Assembly: GCA_021796375.1 (NCBI GenBank)
Contig: JAJYJF010000096.1
Coordinates: 1 to 7,745 of the forward strand
Source: Chloroflexota bacterium
GTDB taxonomy: Bacteria > Chloroflexota > Anaerolineae > Anaerolineales > Anaerolineaceae
DNA length: 7,745 nt
Direction of reading: 5' to 3'
Both the position numbers and the translations under genes were made by a program. Position 1 is the stretch's first letter. The number at the start of each line of letters is the position of its first letter. Positions 1-5,200 of this stretch are shown here, piece by piece. The notes beneath the pieces were generated by a model. The model worked only from the letters and a program-made list of their open reading frames with translations. It did no database searches and was not told where the DNA came from.

Positions 1-2
1 TG

Positions 3-407
3 CTCGAATGGGCGCGCTGGAACCGCACGATGCTGGCGGAGCACATCATCTACGCCACCGGAACCACGGGGCGCTTGCTGGAAGAAGAGCTCGGCTTTCC
101 GGTCATCCGATTGCGGAGCGGGCCGCTCGGCGGCGATCAACAGATCGGCGCCAAAATCGCGGAAGGCAGCATCGACTTCCTGGTTTTCTTCTGGGATCCG
201 CTCGAGCAGCAGTCGCACGACCCGGACGTGAAAGCCCTGCTGCGCATCGCCGTCGTGTGGAACATCCCGGTCGCCTGCGACCGCGCCACCGCCGATTTTA
301 TGATTTCTTCTCCCTTGATGGAAAGCGAATACCGCCGGCAGATGCCCGATTATAATGCTTACATCGAAAGGGTTATCTCGCTGGAGGAGCACGGCCAGGC
401 GGGATGA
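3..407 (+). CDS. mgsA: methylglyoxal synthase, 3' part (5' end outside window)
   Basis: This gene converts dihydroxyacetone phosphate to methylglyoxal and phosphate, a cytosolic bypass of lower glycolysis. The frame is open from the window edge and encodes 134 visible residues. Compared with the E. coli enzyme (152 residues, from memory) about 25-28 N-terminal residues are missing, including the first catalytic segment. Family hallmarks are all present in order: YATGTTG, the phosphate-binding SGPLGGDQQ with the catalytic Asp, FFWDPL, HDPDVKALLR with the conserved His and Asp, then WNIPVACDRATADF. ATG 30 is an internal Met, not the start. The gene ends 46 bases before the -35 box of the next unit, and I see no clear terminator hairpin between them. 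It has no evident link to lysine synthesis and looks like an unrelated neighbour. Identification is firm; only the true start is unknown. Confidence 0.95.
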   Translation, partial: LEWARWNRTMLAEHIIYATGTTGRLLEEELGFPVIRLRSGPLGGDQQIGAKIAEGSIDFLVFFWDPLEQQSHDPDVKALLRIAVVWNIPVACDRATADFMISSPLMESEYRRQMPDYNAYIERVISLEEHGQAG

Positions 408-452
408 TGGGGACCGAAAGGCAGCAATTTTGTCATCAGTTAGCGAAATCTA

Positions 453-480
453 TTGACAAATACGCTCCAGCCGCTATAAT
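453..480 (+). promoter_or_regulatory. consensus sigma70-type promoter of the lysW operon
   Basis: TTGACA (453-458) and TATAAT (475-480) are both perfect consensus hexamers separated by 16 bases, and lie in an AT-rich patch of an otherwise GC-rich window. The predicted transcription start is near 486-488. This places about 185 bases of transcribed leader before lysW, containing a terminator (see 620-648). No operator palindrome overlapping the promoter stands out. Confidence 0.87.
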
Positions 481-489
481 CTAACCATC

Positions 490-585
490 ATGAACGGACC
501 GGTTTTCCTGCTCAACGGCGACAAGCGACGAAATCTTCCTCTGCACCTCACCTTCCCCCGGGATAGTGGGCCCACCGCCGTTTGA
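490..585 (+). CDS. possible leader peptide with Lys-Arg-Arg (attenuator)
   Basis: An ATG lies only about 3 bases after the predicted transcription start and opens a frame of 31 codons ending in TGA. The peptide contains Asp-Lys-Arg-Arg-Asn at residues 11-15. The two Arg codons are CGA CGA (526-531), a codon used sparingly in the neighbouring genes, which prefer CGC and CGG. The stop codon lies within the 3' arm of the long-range helix at 511-586. If translated, the message would be read essentially leaderless, as there is no Shine-Dalgarno sequence. Leader-peptide attenuation has been described for the major lysine cluster of Thermus thermophilus (recalled, not checked here), which makes the idea plausible. 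It is short and could be a chance frame. I infer the role from position and codon content only. Confidence 0.4.
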   Translation: MNGPVFLLNGDKRRNLPLHLTFPRDSGPTAV

Positions 586-586
586 G
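511..586 (+). promoter_or_regulatory. long-range RNA helix in the lysW leader
   Basis: Bases 511-520 (CTCAACGGCG) pair with 576-586 (CGCCGTTTGAG): seven continuous pairs, a single bulged T at 583, then three more pairs. The helix encloses 55 bases that hold the AAG CGA CGA codons. The 3' arm is directly followed by, and partly includes, GAGAG (584-588), which can pair with CTCTC (624-628) in the 5' arm of the terminator. Forming the long helix would therefore hide a potential, though short (5 bp), antiterminator strand. It may work with a leader peptide or by itself as a structured sensor. I do not recognise a known riboswitch class. Confidence 0.45.
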
Positions 587-619
587 AGTTTAGGTCTCCC
601 CCTCTTATTTCAGCGCTTG

Positions 620-648
620 AAGCCTCTCCTCCCGGAGAGGCTTTTTTT
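620..648 (+). terminator. intrinsic terminator upstream of lysW (attenuator)
   Basis: A perfect 10-bp stem (620-629 with 634-643; core AGCCTCTCC and GGAGAGGCT) with the 4-base loop TCCC is followed by T at 642-648. This is a textbook Rho-independent terminator. It sits about 130 bases after the promoter start and 24 bases before the lysW ATG, inside the operon's own leader rather than after a gene. Its evident role is conditional premature termination of the lysine operon. Confidence 0.87.
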
Positions 649-672
649 ATCCACCTACAAGGAGAATTAACG

Positions 673-849
673 ATGGCAGCCAACCAAAATGCAGTTTGCC
701 CCGAATGCGAAGCCGAAGTCTCGCTGGACGGGATGGTCCTTAATGAAATCGTGGTTTGCCCCGACTGCGGAGCGGATCTGGAGGTGATCAGCCTCACCCC
801 TCCCTCCCTTAAAGTAGCCCCGATGGAAGAAGAGGATTGGGGCGAGTAG
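673..849 (+). CDS. lysW: LysW, amino-group carrier protein
   Basis: LysW is the small acidic carrier whose C-terminal Glu gamma-carboxyl is joined to the amino group of AAA (or glutamate in some organisms), so that the following enzymes act on a protein-bound substrate. This 58-residue protein has a zinc-ribbon pair, C9-P-E-C12 and C29-P-D-C32-G, an acidic body, and the diagnostic C-terminus EEEDWGE with Glu58 as the attachment site. Family members are usually about 52-60 residues. The ATG is preceded by AAGGAG at 659-664, 8 bases upstream, a strong ribosome binding site. It is the first structural gene after the attenuator-like terminator, and lysX1 starts 19 bases after its stop. LysW is known to interact with the pathway enzymes electrostatically, which fits its acidity. 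Identification is firm, but being so short the gene is easily missed by ORF callers. Confidence 0.96.
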   Translation: MAANQNAVCPECEAEVSLDGMVLNEIVVCPDCGADLEVISLTPPSLKVAPMEEEDWGE

Positions 850-868
850 CCCGGAGGGAAAGGTCGAG

Positions 869-1777
869 ATGAAAACCAGAGTCGGTGTACTGCTGTCGCG
901 GGTGCGGGTGGAAGAAAAGTGGATTCTGGAGGCGCTGGAAAAACGCGGGGTGGATTACGATCGCATCGACGACCGGATGGTTTCGTTCGATTTTGACAAC
1001 CCGGGCGCGTGGTCCAGCTTCAGTGTGGTGCTGGAGCGCAGCCTGTCTTACTCACGCGGGCTGTATGCAACGCAGGTGCTGAACGCCTGGGGCATCCCGA
1101 CCGTCAACATGTCTCATGTGGCGGCGGTATGCGGCGATAAGCTGGCGACCACGGCTGCCCTGGCTCGCAGCGGGCTGCCGCAGCCCCGGACGCGGGTGGC
1201 ATTCACCTCCGAGGCGGCCATCCAGGCGATCGAAGAGCTGGGCTACCCGGTGGTGCTCAAACCGCTGGTCGGTTCGTGGGGGCGGCTGCTCTCCAAGATT
1301 AACGACCGCGATGCCGCCGAGGCCGTTCTCGAGCACAAAGAAACGCTCGGCTCTTTCCAGCATTCCATCTTTTATATCCAGGAGTACATTCGGAAGCCCG
1401 GACGGGACATCCGCGCGATGGTGGTCGGCGGCGAGACGGTCTGCGCCATGTACCGCTCCTCCTCGCACTGGATCACCAATACCGCCCGCGGCGGGCAGGG
1501 TGAAGCCTGCCCGGTCACCCCCGAGCTGGATGAGATTTGCCGGGCGGCGGCTGCGGCGGTCGGCGGCGGGGTGTTGGCGATCGACATCCTCGAAGACCCT
1601 CACCGCGGCTTCCTCGTCAATGAGGTCAACCACACGATGGAATTTCACGGGCTGGCGCCCGTGACGCACGTGGACGTGGCCCAGCTGATCGTGGATTACA
1701 CGCTCGCGGTCGGCGGCGGCAAGCTCGAACTGCGCCTCCCGGCCCAGCCCCCGGCGCTTTCGGAAGTTTTGAAGTAA
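869..1777 (+). CDS. lysX: LysX-family ATP-grasp ligase, copy 1 (divergent C-terminus)
   Basis: This is an ATP-dependent ligase of the LysX/ArgX/RimK family that joins an amino acid through its alpha-amino group to the C-terminal Glu of LysW, forming ADP and phosphate. The 302 residues show the N-terminal domain (about 1-85, with [12 protein letters not shown] at 56-67), GDK at 89-91, the ATP-grasp core [13 protein letters not shown] (128-140), [15 protein letters not shown] (168-182), WITNTARGG (201-209), AID (237-239) and the metal/substrate segment NEVNHTMEF (251-259). After this the family's NS..TTG segment, present in lysX2, is replaced by [11 protein letters not shown] (260-270), which may alter substrate choice. 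A roughly 20-residue tail follows (KLELRLPAQ onward). The ATG has GGAGG (853-857) and AAAGG (859-863) upstream and follows lysW closely. It could be the AAA ligase, a glutamate ligase (ArgX) or a ligase for another amino acid; sequence alone does not settle this. Confidence 0.85.
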   Translation: MKTRVGVLLSRVRVEEKWILEALEKRGVDYDRIDDRMVSFDFDNPGAWSSFSVVLERSLSYSRGLYATQVLNAWGIPTVNMSHVAAVCGDKLATTAALARSGLPQPRTRVAFTSEAAIQAIEELGYPVVLKPLVGSWGRLLSKINDRDAAEAVLEHKETLGSFQHSIFYIQEYIRKPGRDIRAMVVGGETVCAMYRSSSHWITNTARGGQGEACPVTPELDEICRAAAAAVGGGVLAIDILEDPHRGFLVNEVNHTMEFHGLAPVTHVDVAQLIVDYTLAVGGGKLELRLPAQPPALSEVLK

Positions 1778-1783
1778 TGCTGT

Positions 1784-1809
1784 GGGCGGGTTTCTTAAGA
1801 ACCCATCCC
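1784..1809 (+). terminator. weak hairpin after lysX1, no T-tract
   Basis: GGGTTT (1788-1793) pairs with GAACCC (1799-1804) including one G-T pair, and GGG (1784-1786) pairs with CCC (1807-1809) across a small internal loop. It lies 7 bases after the lysX1 stop. The following bases are C-rich with no run of T, so it is at best a weak terminator or an RNA-stabilising hairpin. Confidence 0.3.
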
Positions 1810-1825
1810 CCCGCTTTGCGCGCCT

Positions 1826-1847
1826 CACTTGCACCCGCGGTGCAGTG
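1826..1847. repeat. strong inverted repeat (9 bp, one bulge)
   Basis: CAC-T-TGCACC (1826-1835) pairs with GGTGCAGTG (1839-1847) around the loop CGC, with only T1829 unpaired. GTGCAGTGCAGGTGC also gives short direct repeats of TGCAG. It could be an RNA hairpin or a protein-binding site. There is no T-run after it. Confidence 0.5.
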
Positions 1848-1867
1848 CAGGTGCTGGCGGCAGTCAG

Positions 1868-1940
1868 TTTCTCCCCACTCCCGAATGTGGGAGACGCGGA
1901 GCGCTCCGAGCGGAGAGAAGCGCGGACCGGGTGAGGGGTA
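1868..1940. repeat. compound palindrome, likely dispersed intergenic repeat
   Basis: CTCCC (1878-1882) pairs with GGGAG (1889-1893), CGGAGCGCTCCG (1897-1908) is a perfect 12-base palindrome, and TTCTC (1869-1873) pairs with GAGAA (1915-1919) to close both into a three-way shape. The tail reads GACCGGGTGAGGGG. The pattern 'CTCCC..GGGAG..gag-rich..GGGTGAGGG' resembles REP-like intergenic elements found in many copies in GC-rich bacterial genomes. Copy number cannot be judged from this window. Confidence 0.4.
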
Positions 1941-2001
1941 GTAGAACTTGCCCGTGGGGATCAGTAACAGTTTACGCGGGATGCTTTCGGCCTTGATTTA
2001 A

Positions 2002-2035
2002 AGGATGCAGGGTACCTGCTCCTAATACTGTTTTT
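2002..2035 (+). terminator. hairpin plus T-run just upstream of homocitrate synthase
   Basis: AGGA-T-GCAGG (2002-2011) pairs with CCTGC-TCCT (2015-2023) around the 3-base loop GTA: nine pairs with one bulged T. Five T follow at 2031-2035, separated from the stem by seven bases (AATACTG), so it is an imperfect terminator. Its place, 28 bases before the start codon and directly before the ribosome binding site GGAG (2037-2040), suggests a second control point or a stabilising structure. Confidence 0.35.
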
Positions 2036-2051
2036 CGGAGATGCGGCACTC

Positions 2052-3440
2052 ATGGTAGAAATCTTAGACAGCACCTTGCGAGAAGGTGAGCAAACTCCGT
2101 ACGTCAATTTTTTACTGGATGAAAAAATAGAGATCGCCCGCCTGCTGGACGCCGTCGGGGTGGAGATGATCGAAGCCGGGGACCCGAGCGTCTCCCCCAA
2201 CATCCGCGTCGCGATCCAAAAAATTGCCTCGCTCAACCTGAACGCCGAGATCGTCGCCCATTCGATGGCGACCCGGCACGGGATCGATTATGCGAAGGAA
2301 TGCGGCGCCGACCGCGTGGCGATCTTCTACGCCACCTCGGCGATCCACCTGGAATCCAAGTTAAAAAAATCGAAAGAAGAGGCCCTGCAAATCATCACCG
2401 AGGCGATTCGCTACGCCGTCAGCCTGGGCTTCAAGGTACGCTACACTCCCGAAGACGCCTCGCGGACCGATTTCGAGTTCCTCGTCCAGGTCTGCAACGC
2501 CGCCATCCAGGCCGGCGCAGACCGGATCAGCTTCGCCGATACGGTGGGCATCTTCCAGCCCCACCAGATGTTCAAGCAGATCCGGCGCCTGCGCGAGCAG
2601 TTGCTGCCCTGCAAGATCGACCTGCACTGCCATAACGACTACGGGTTAGCGCTGGCCAACGCTATGGCCGGCATCCGCGCCGGCGCGGACTGCATCCACA
2701 CCACCGTCAACGGCATGGGGGAGAGGACCGGCATCCCCGACCTCTCCGAGACGGTGATGGCCTATCACAACCTGGAAGGGGTGAACAAGTACGACCTGCG
2801 CGGCCTGACCGAAATATCGGGCTACCTCGAAAAAACCTCCGGATTCTTCCTGGCCCCCAACAAACCGGTTACCGGGCAAAACGCCTTCACGCACAAATCC
2901 GGCGTACATACCAATGGGGTGCTCAAAGACCCGCGCACCTATGAAAGCTTTGATCCGGGCCTGATCGGGCGCGAGCGCAAGATCGTGATCGATAAGTACA
3001 CCGGGAAGAGAGCCGTCGCCTCCCGCCTGGACGAGTACGGCATCCAGCTGAACCCCACGGAGCTGGAACGGATCGTGGAGGAGATCAAAAACGTCGGCGA
3101 CCACCGCAAGCTGCTCTTTGACGCGGATATCATCGAGATCGCCGAGAAGGTCCTCGGGCGGCGGATCGACGTCATCCCGCACGAAATCAACGCCCTGCTG
3201 ATGATCTCGGTTGAATCCCACGTCTACACCAGCGCGGTGGTGCGGCGGCTGAAAAACTTGATGAACGTCACCAGCGTCTACGAGGTGACCGGCGAGTACG
3301 ATATCACCTCCTATATCAAGGCCGCCGATACTGCCGACCTGAACAACCTGATTGAAGAAATTCGCACCATCCCGGGCGTCAAGCAGACAAACACCCGCCT
3401 GGTGCTGAAAAAACACTCCGAAAATGGCGCCGACCGCTGA
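2052..3440 (+). CDS. hcs: homocitrate synthase with C-terminal RAM domain
   Basis: This is the first enzyme of the AAA pathway: 2-oxoglutarate plus acetyl-CoA gives homocitrate and CoA. The 462 residues form a DRE-TIM metallolyase barrel beginning LDSTLREGEQ (5-14; metal-binding Asp6, catalytic Arg10), with His70 at the position matching the 2-oxoglutarate-related His72 of the Thermus enzyme (alignment by eye), FADTVG (161-166), the metal-binding HCHND (192-196), GMGERTGIPDL (221-231) and FTHKSGVH (279-286). Residues about 381-454 form an Lrp/AsnC-type RAM domain ending EVTGEYD...IPGVKQTNTRLVLKK, which the roughly 376-residue Thermus enzyme lacks. Such domains bind amino acids, so lysine feedback is likely. 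The start is chosen from GGAG (2037-2040), 11 bases before the ATG. Isopropylmalate synthase is the main alternative, but the operon argues against it. Confidence 0.9.
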   Translation: MVEILDSTLREGEQTPYVNFLLDEKIEIARLLDAVGVEMIEAGDPSVSPNIRVAIQKIASLNLNAEIVAHSMATRHGIDYAKECGADRVAIFYATSAIHLESKLKKSKEEALQIITEAIRYAVSLGFKVRYTPEDASRTDFEFLVQVCNAAIQAGADRISFADTVGIFQPHQMFKQIRRLREQLLPCKIDLHCHNDYGLALANAMAGIRAGADCIHTTVNGMGERTGIPDLSETVMAYHNLEGVNKYDLRGLTEISGYLEKTSGFFLAPNKPVTGQNAFTHKSGVHTNGVLKDPRTYESFDPGLIGRERKIVIDKYTGKRAVASRLDEYGIQLNPTELERIVEEIKNVGDHRKLLFDADIIEIAEKVLGRRIDVIPHEINALLMISVESHVYTSAVVRRLKNLMNVTSVYEVTGEYDITSYIKAADTADLNNLIEEIRTIPGVKQTNTRLVLKKHSENGADR

Positions 3441-3449
3441 GGAACAAGC

Positions 3450-4712
3450 ATGGGAACATTGGTAGAAGAGATCTTTTCTAGAAAAGCCGGCCGCGAAGTT
3501 CACGCCGGCGAGATCGTGCTGCTCGACGTGGACTACATCATGAGCCACGACAATACCACCCCGCTGGCGATCAAGGCTTTCCGCGAGATCGGCAAACCGA
3601 TCGCCGATAAGGATAAACTGGTCATCCACTTCGACCACGCCTACCCGGCGCCCAACCTGCTGGCGGCCGAAGCCCAGAAAAAAGCACTGGATTTCATCAA
3701 GGAGCAGGGGCTGACCCATTTTTACCACCAGGGAGTCTGCCACCAGGTGATGATCGAGGAAGGCTTTGTCCGGCCCGGGGCGGTCATCATCGGCGCGGAT
3801 TCGCACACCAACACCTACGGGGCGCTGGGCGCCTTCGCCTCGGGCTACGGCTCGACCGAGATCGGCGTGGCCTGGGTGGCCGGGAAGACCTGGTTCAAAG
3901 TCCCGCCGACGATCCTGGTCGAGCTGGAGGGCAGCGCCCGGCCGGGGGTGTACTCAAAAGATGTGATGCTGTACCTGGCGGGGTTGCTGGGGATGGACGG
4001 AGCGACCTACCGGTCGGTCGAGTTCGCCGGCAGCTACATCCAATCCCTCTCGATGCAGGCCCGCATCGTCTTTTCCAACTTTTCGACCGAGATCGGCGCC
4101 AAGTGCGGGCTGATCGCACCCGACGCGGTCACCGTGGACTTCCTGGAGCACGAGACCAAGGCCGCCCCGCCTTACGATCTGGTCCAGCCCGTGAACCCCA
4201 CCTACGAGCGCATCGTCCGCGTGAACGTGGCGGAGATCGAGCCTCAGGTGGCCTGCCATCCGGACGTGGACCACGTCAAGCCGCTCTCCGAAGTCGCCGG
4301 CCTGCCGATCGATGAGGTTTTTATCGGCACCTGCACCAACGGACGCTACGAAGACCTGGAGATCGCCGCCCGGATGCTGAAAGGCCGGCGCGTGGCGCCC
4401 TACACCCGCACGATCGTCACCCCCGCCAGCGCGCTGATCTACAAGAAAGCGCTGGAAAACGGGCTGATCCAGGTCTTCATGGATGCGGGCTGCACGATCG
4501 GGGTGGTCGGCTGCGGTGCCTGCATCGGAAGGCACGGCGGGCTGCTCGCGCCGGGCGAGCGCGCCTTTACCACCATGAACCGCAACTTTATCGGCCGCAT
4601 GGGCAGCCCCGAAGCGGAGATCTACCTGGGCAGCCCGGCAGCGGTCGCCGCGGCAGCGATCGAGGGCAAGATCGTCGACCCGCGCCCCTACCTGGAGGCC
4701 CCCTATGCCTAG
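3450..4712 (+). CDS. lysT: homoaconitase large subunit LysT
   Basis: Together with LysU this isomerises homocitrate to homoisocitrate through cis-homoaconitate. The 420 residues match the aconitase/LeuC family, of usual length for bacterial-archaeal two-subunit enzymes. Visible are SHDNTTPLA (32-40), FDHAYPAP (61-68), HQGVCHQV (93-100), GADSHTNTYGALG (115-127), GSTEIG (134-139) and the [4Fe-4S] ligands Cys295 (GTCTNGR), Cys355 and Cys358 (GCGACIGRHGG). The usual PGCGPC reads VGCGAC here, a mild variation that keeps both ligands. The ATG lies 9 bases after the homocitrate synthase stop, with GAGGA (3439-3443) overlapping that stop, so the two are translationally close. By sequence alone isopropylmalate isomerase (LeuC) is possible; the pathway context decides. 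Confidence 0.9.
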   Translation: MGTLVEEIFSRKAGREVHAGEIVLLDVDYIMSHDNTTPLAIKAFREIGKPIADKDKLVIHFDHAYPAPNLLAAEAQKKALDFIKEQGLTHFYHQGVCHQVMIEEGFVRPGAVIIGADSHTNTYGALGAFASGYGSTEIGVAWVAGKTWFKVPPTILVELEGSARPGVYSKDVMLYLAGLLGMDGATYRSVEFAGSYIQSLSMQARIVFSNFSTEIGAKCGLIAPDAVTVDFLEHETKAAPPYDLVQPVNPTYERIVRVNVAEIEPQVACHPDVDHVKPLSEVAGLPIDEVFIGTCTNGRYEDLEIAARMLKGRRVAPYTRTIVTPASALIYKKALENGLIQVFMDAGCTIGVVGCGACIGRHGGLLAPGERAFTTMNRNFIGRMGSPEAEIYLGSPAAVAAAAIEGKIVDPRPYLEAPYA

Positions 4713-5199
4713 AGCCTGGAAGTTCGGCGAGAACCTGAACACGGATGAGATCATCCCCGCCCGCTACAATATCACCATCGAGCCAAAAGAGCTGGCCAGG
4801 AACGTCTTCTGCGAGATCCGTCCCGACTACGCACAGTCCGTCCACCCGGGGGACATGGTGGTCGGCGGGCCAAACTTTGGCTGCGGCTCATCGCGCGAGC
4901 ACGCGCCCATCGCCATCAAGGGCAGCGGCGCCGCCTGCGTGATCGCCCCCTCCTTCGCGCGCATCTTCTTCCGCAATGCGATCAATATCGGGCTGCCGAT
5001 CCTCGAGTGCCCGGAGGCCGCCGCGGAGATCGCCGACGGAGACGAGCTGGCCGTTTCGCTGGGGGATGGAAAGATCACCGACCTGACCAGCGGCAAAACT
5101 TACCAGGCGCAGCCGCTGCCCGCCTTCGTCCTGCAGATCGCCGAGGCAGGCGGCATCGTCAACTTTCTGAAGACGCATACCATCGAGGACCTGGTCTGA
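4705..5199 (+). CDS. lysU: homoaconitase small subunit LysU
   Basis: This is the swivel-domain partner of LysT, 164 residues, of normal length. The N-terminus MPRAWKFGENLNTDEI closely resembles Thermus LysU (recalled MPRVWKFGDQINTDDI). Other landmarks are NFGCGSSREHAP (57-68), which carries the active-site Ser-Arg, and SFARIFFRNAINIGLP (83-98). In the substrate-choice loop, where isopropylmalate isomerases typically read YLRT, this protein has Y21-N-I-T, so the Arg that favours isopropylmalate is absent. This supports a homoaconitase role (inference). Its ATG overlaps the end of lysT by 8 bases, with GGAGG (4694-4698) 6 bases upstream, so translation is coupled and the subunits are made together. 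Confidence 0.9.
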   Translation: MPRAWKFGENLNTDEIIPARYNITIEPKELARNVFCEIRPDYAQSVHPGDMVVGGPNFGCGSSREHAPIAIKGSGAACVIAPSFARIFFRNAINIGLPILECPEAAAEIADGDELAVSLGDGKITDLTSGKTYQAQPLPAFVLQIAEAGGIVNFLKTHTIEDLV

Positions 5200-5200
5200 G

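Larger units (their letters stand above)
1778..2051. other. 274-base gap rich in inverted repeats, no gene
   Basis: No convincing coding frame was found between lysX1 and homocitrate synthase. Four hairpin-forming segments are seen: 1784-1809, 1826-1847, a compound palindrome at 1868-1940, and 2002-2023. I see no good promoter: TTGATT (1993-1998) and TAATAC (2023-2028) are 24 bases apart, which is too far. It is therefore unclear whether homocitrate synthase and the genes after it are read through from the lysW promoter or have their own weak start. Confidence 0.6.

Noticed and set aside
560..600. T-box riboswitch
   Set aside because: GTGGGCCCACCGCC (566-579) vaguely recalls the T-box antiterminator sequence, but the AGGGTGGNACCGCG core, the specifier stem features and the usual length are not there.
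487..672. Lysine riboswitch (L box)
   Set aside because: The stretch before the terminator is only about 130 bases, and I cannot find the conserved five-helix junction sequences of that riboswitch.
474..797. 107-residue minus-strand frame over the leader and lysW
   Set aside because: It runs opposite to the consensus promoter, the terminator and the well-supported lysW, and its sequence resembles no family I know.
1993..2028. Promoter for homocitrate synthase (TTGATT / TAATAC)
   Set aside because: The spacing of 24 bases is far from the 16-18 expected, and no better pair was found.
2646..3806. 386-residue open frame on the minus strand across homocitrate synthase and lysT
   Set aside because: It lies antisense to two clearly conserved genes, has no recognisable motifs and a composition typical of reverse-frame reading in GC-rich DNA. 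The same holds for minus-strand frames at 1052-1834, 3954-4754, 5414-6001 and 6150-6740.
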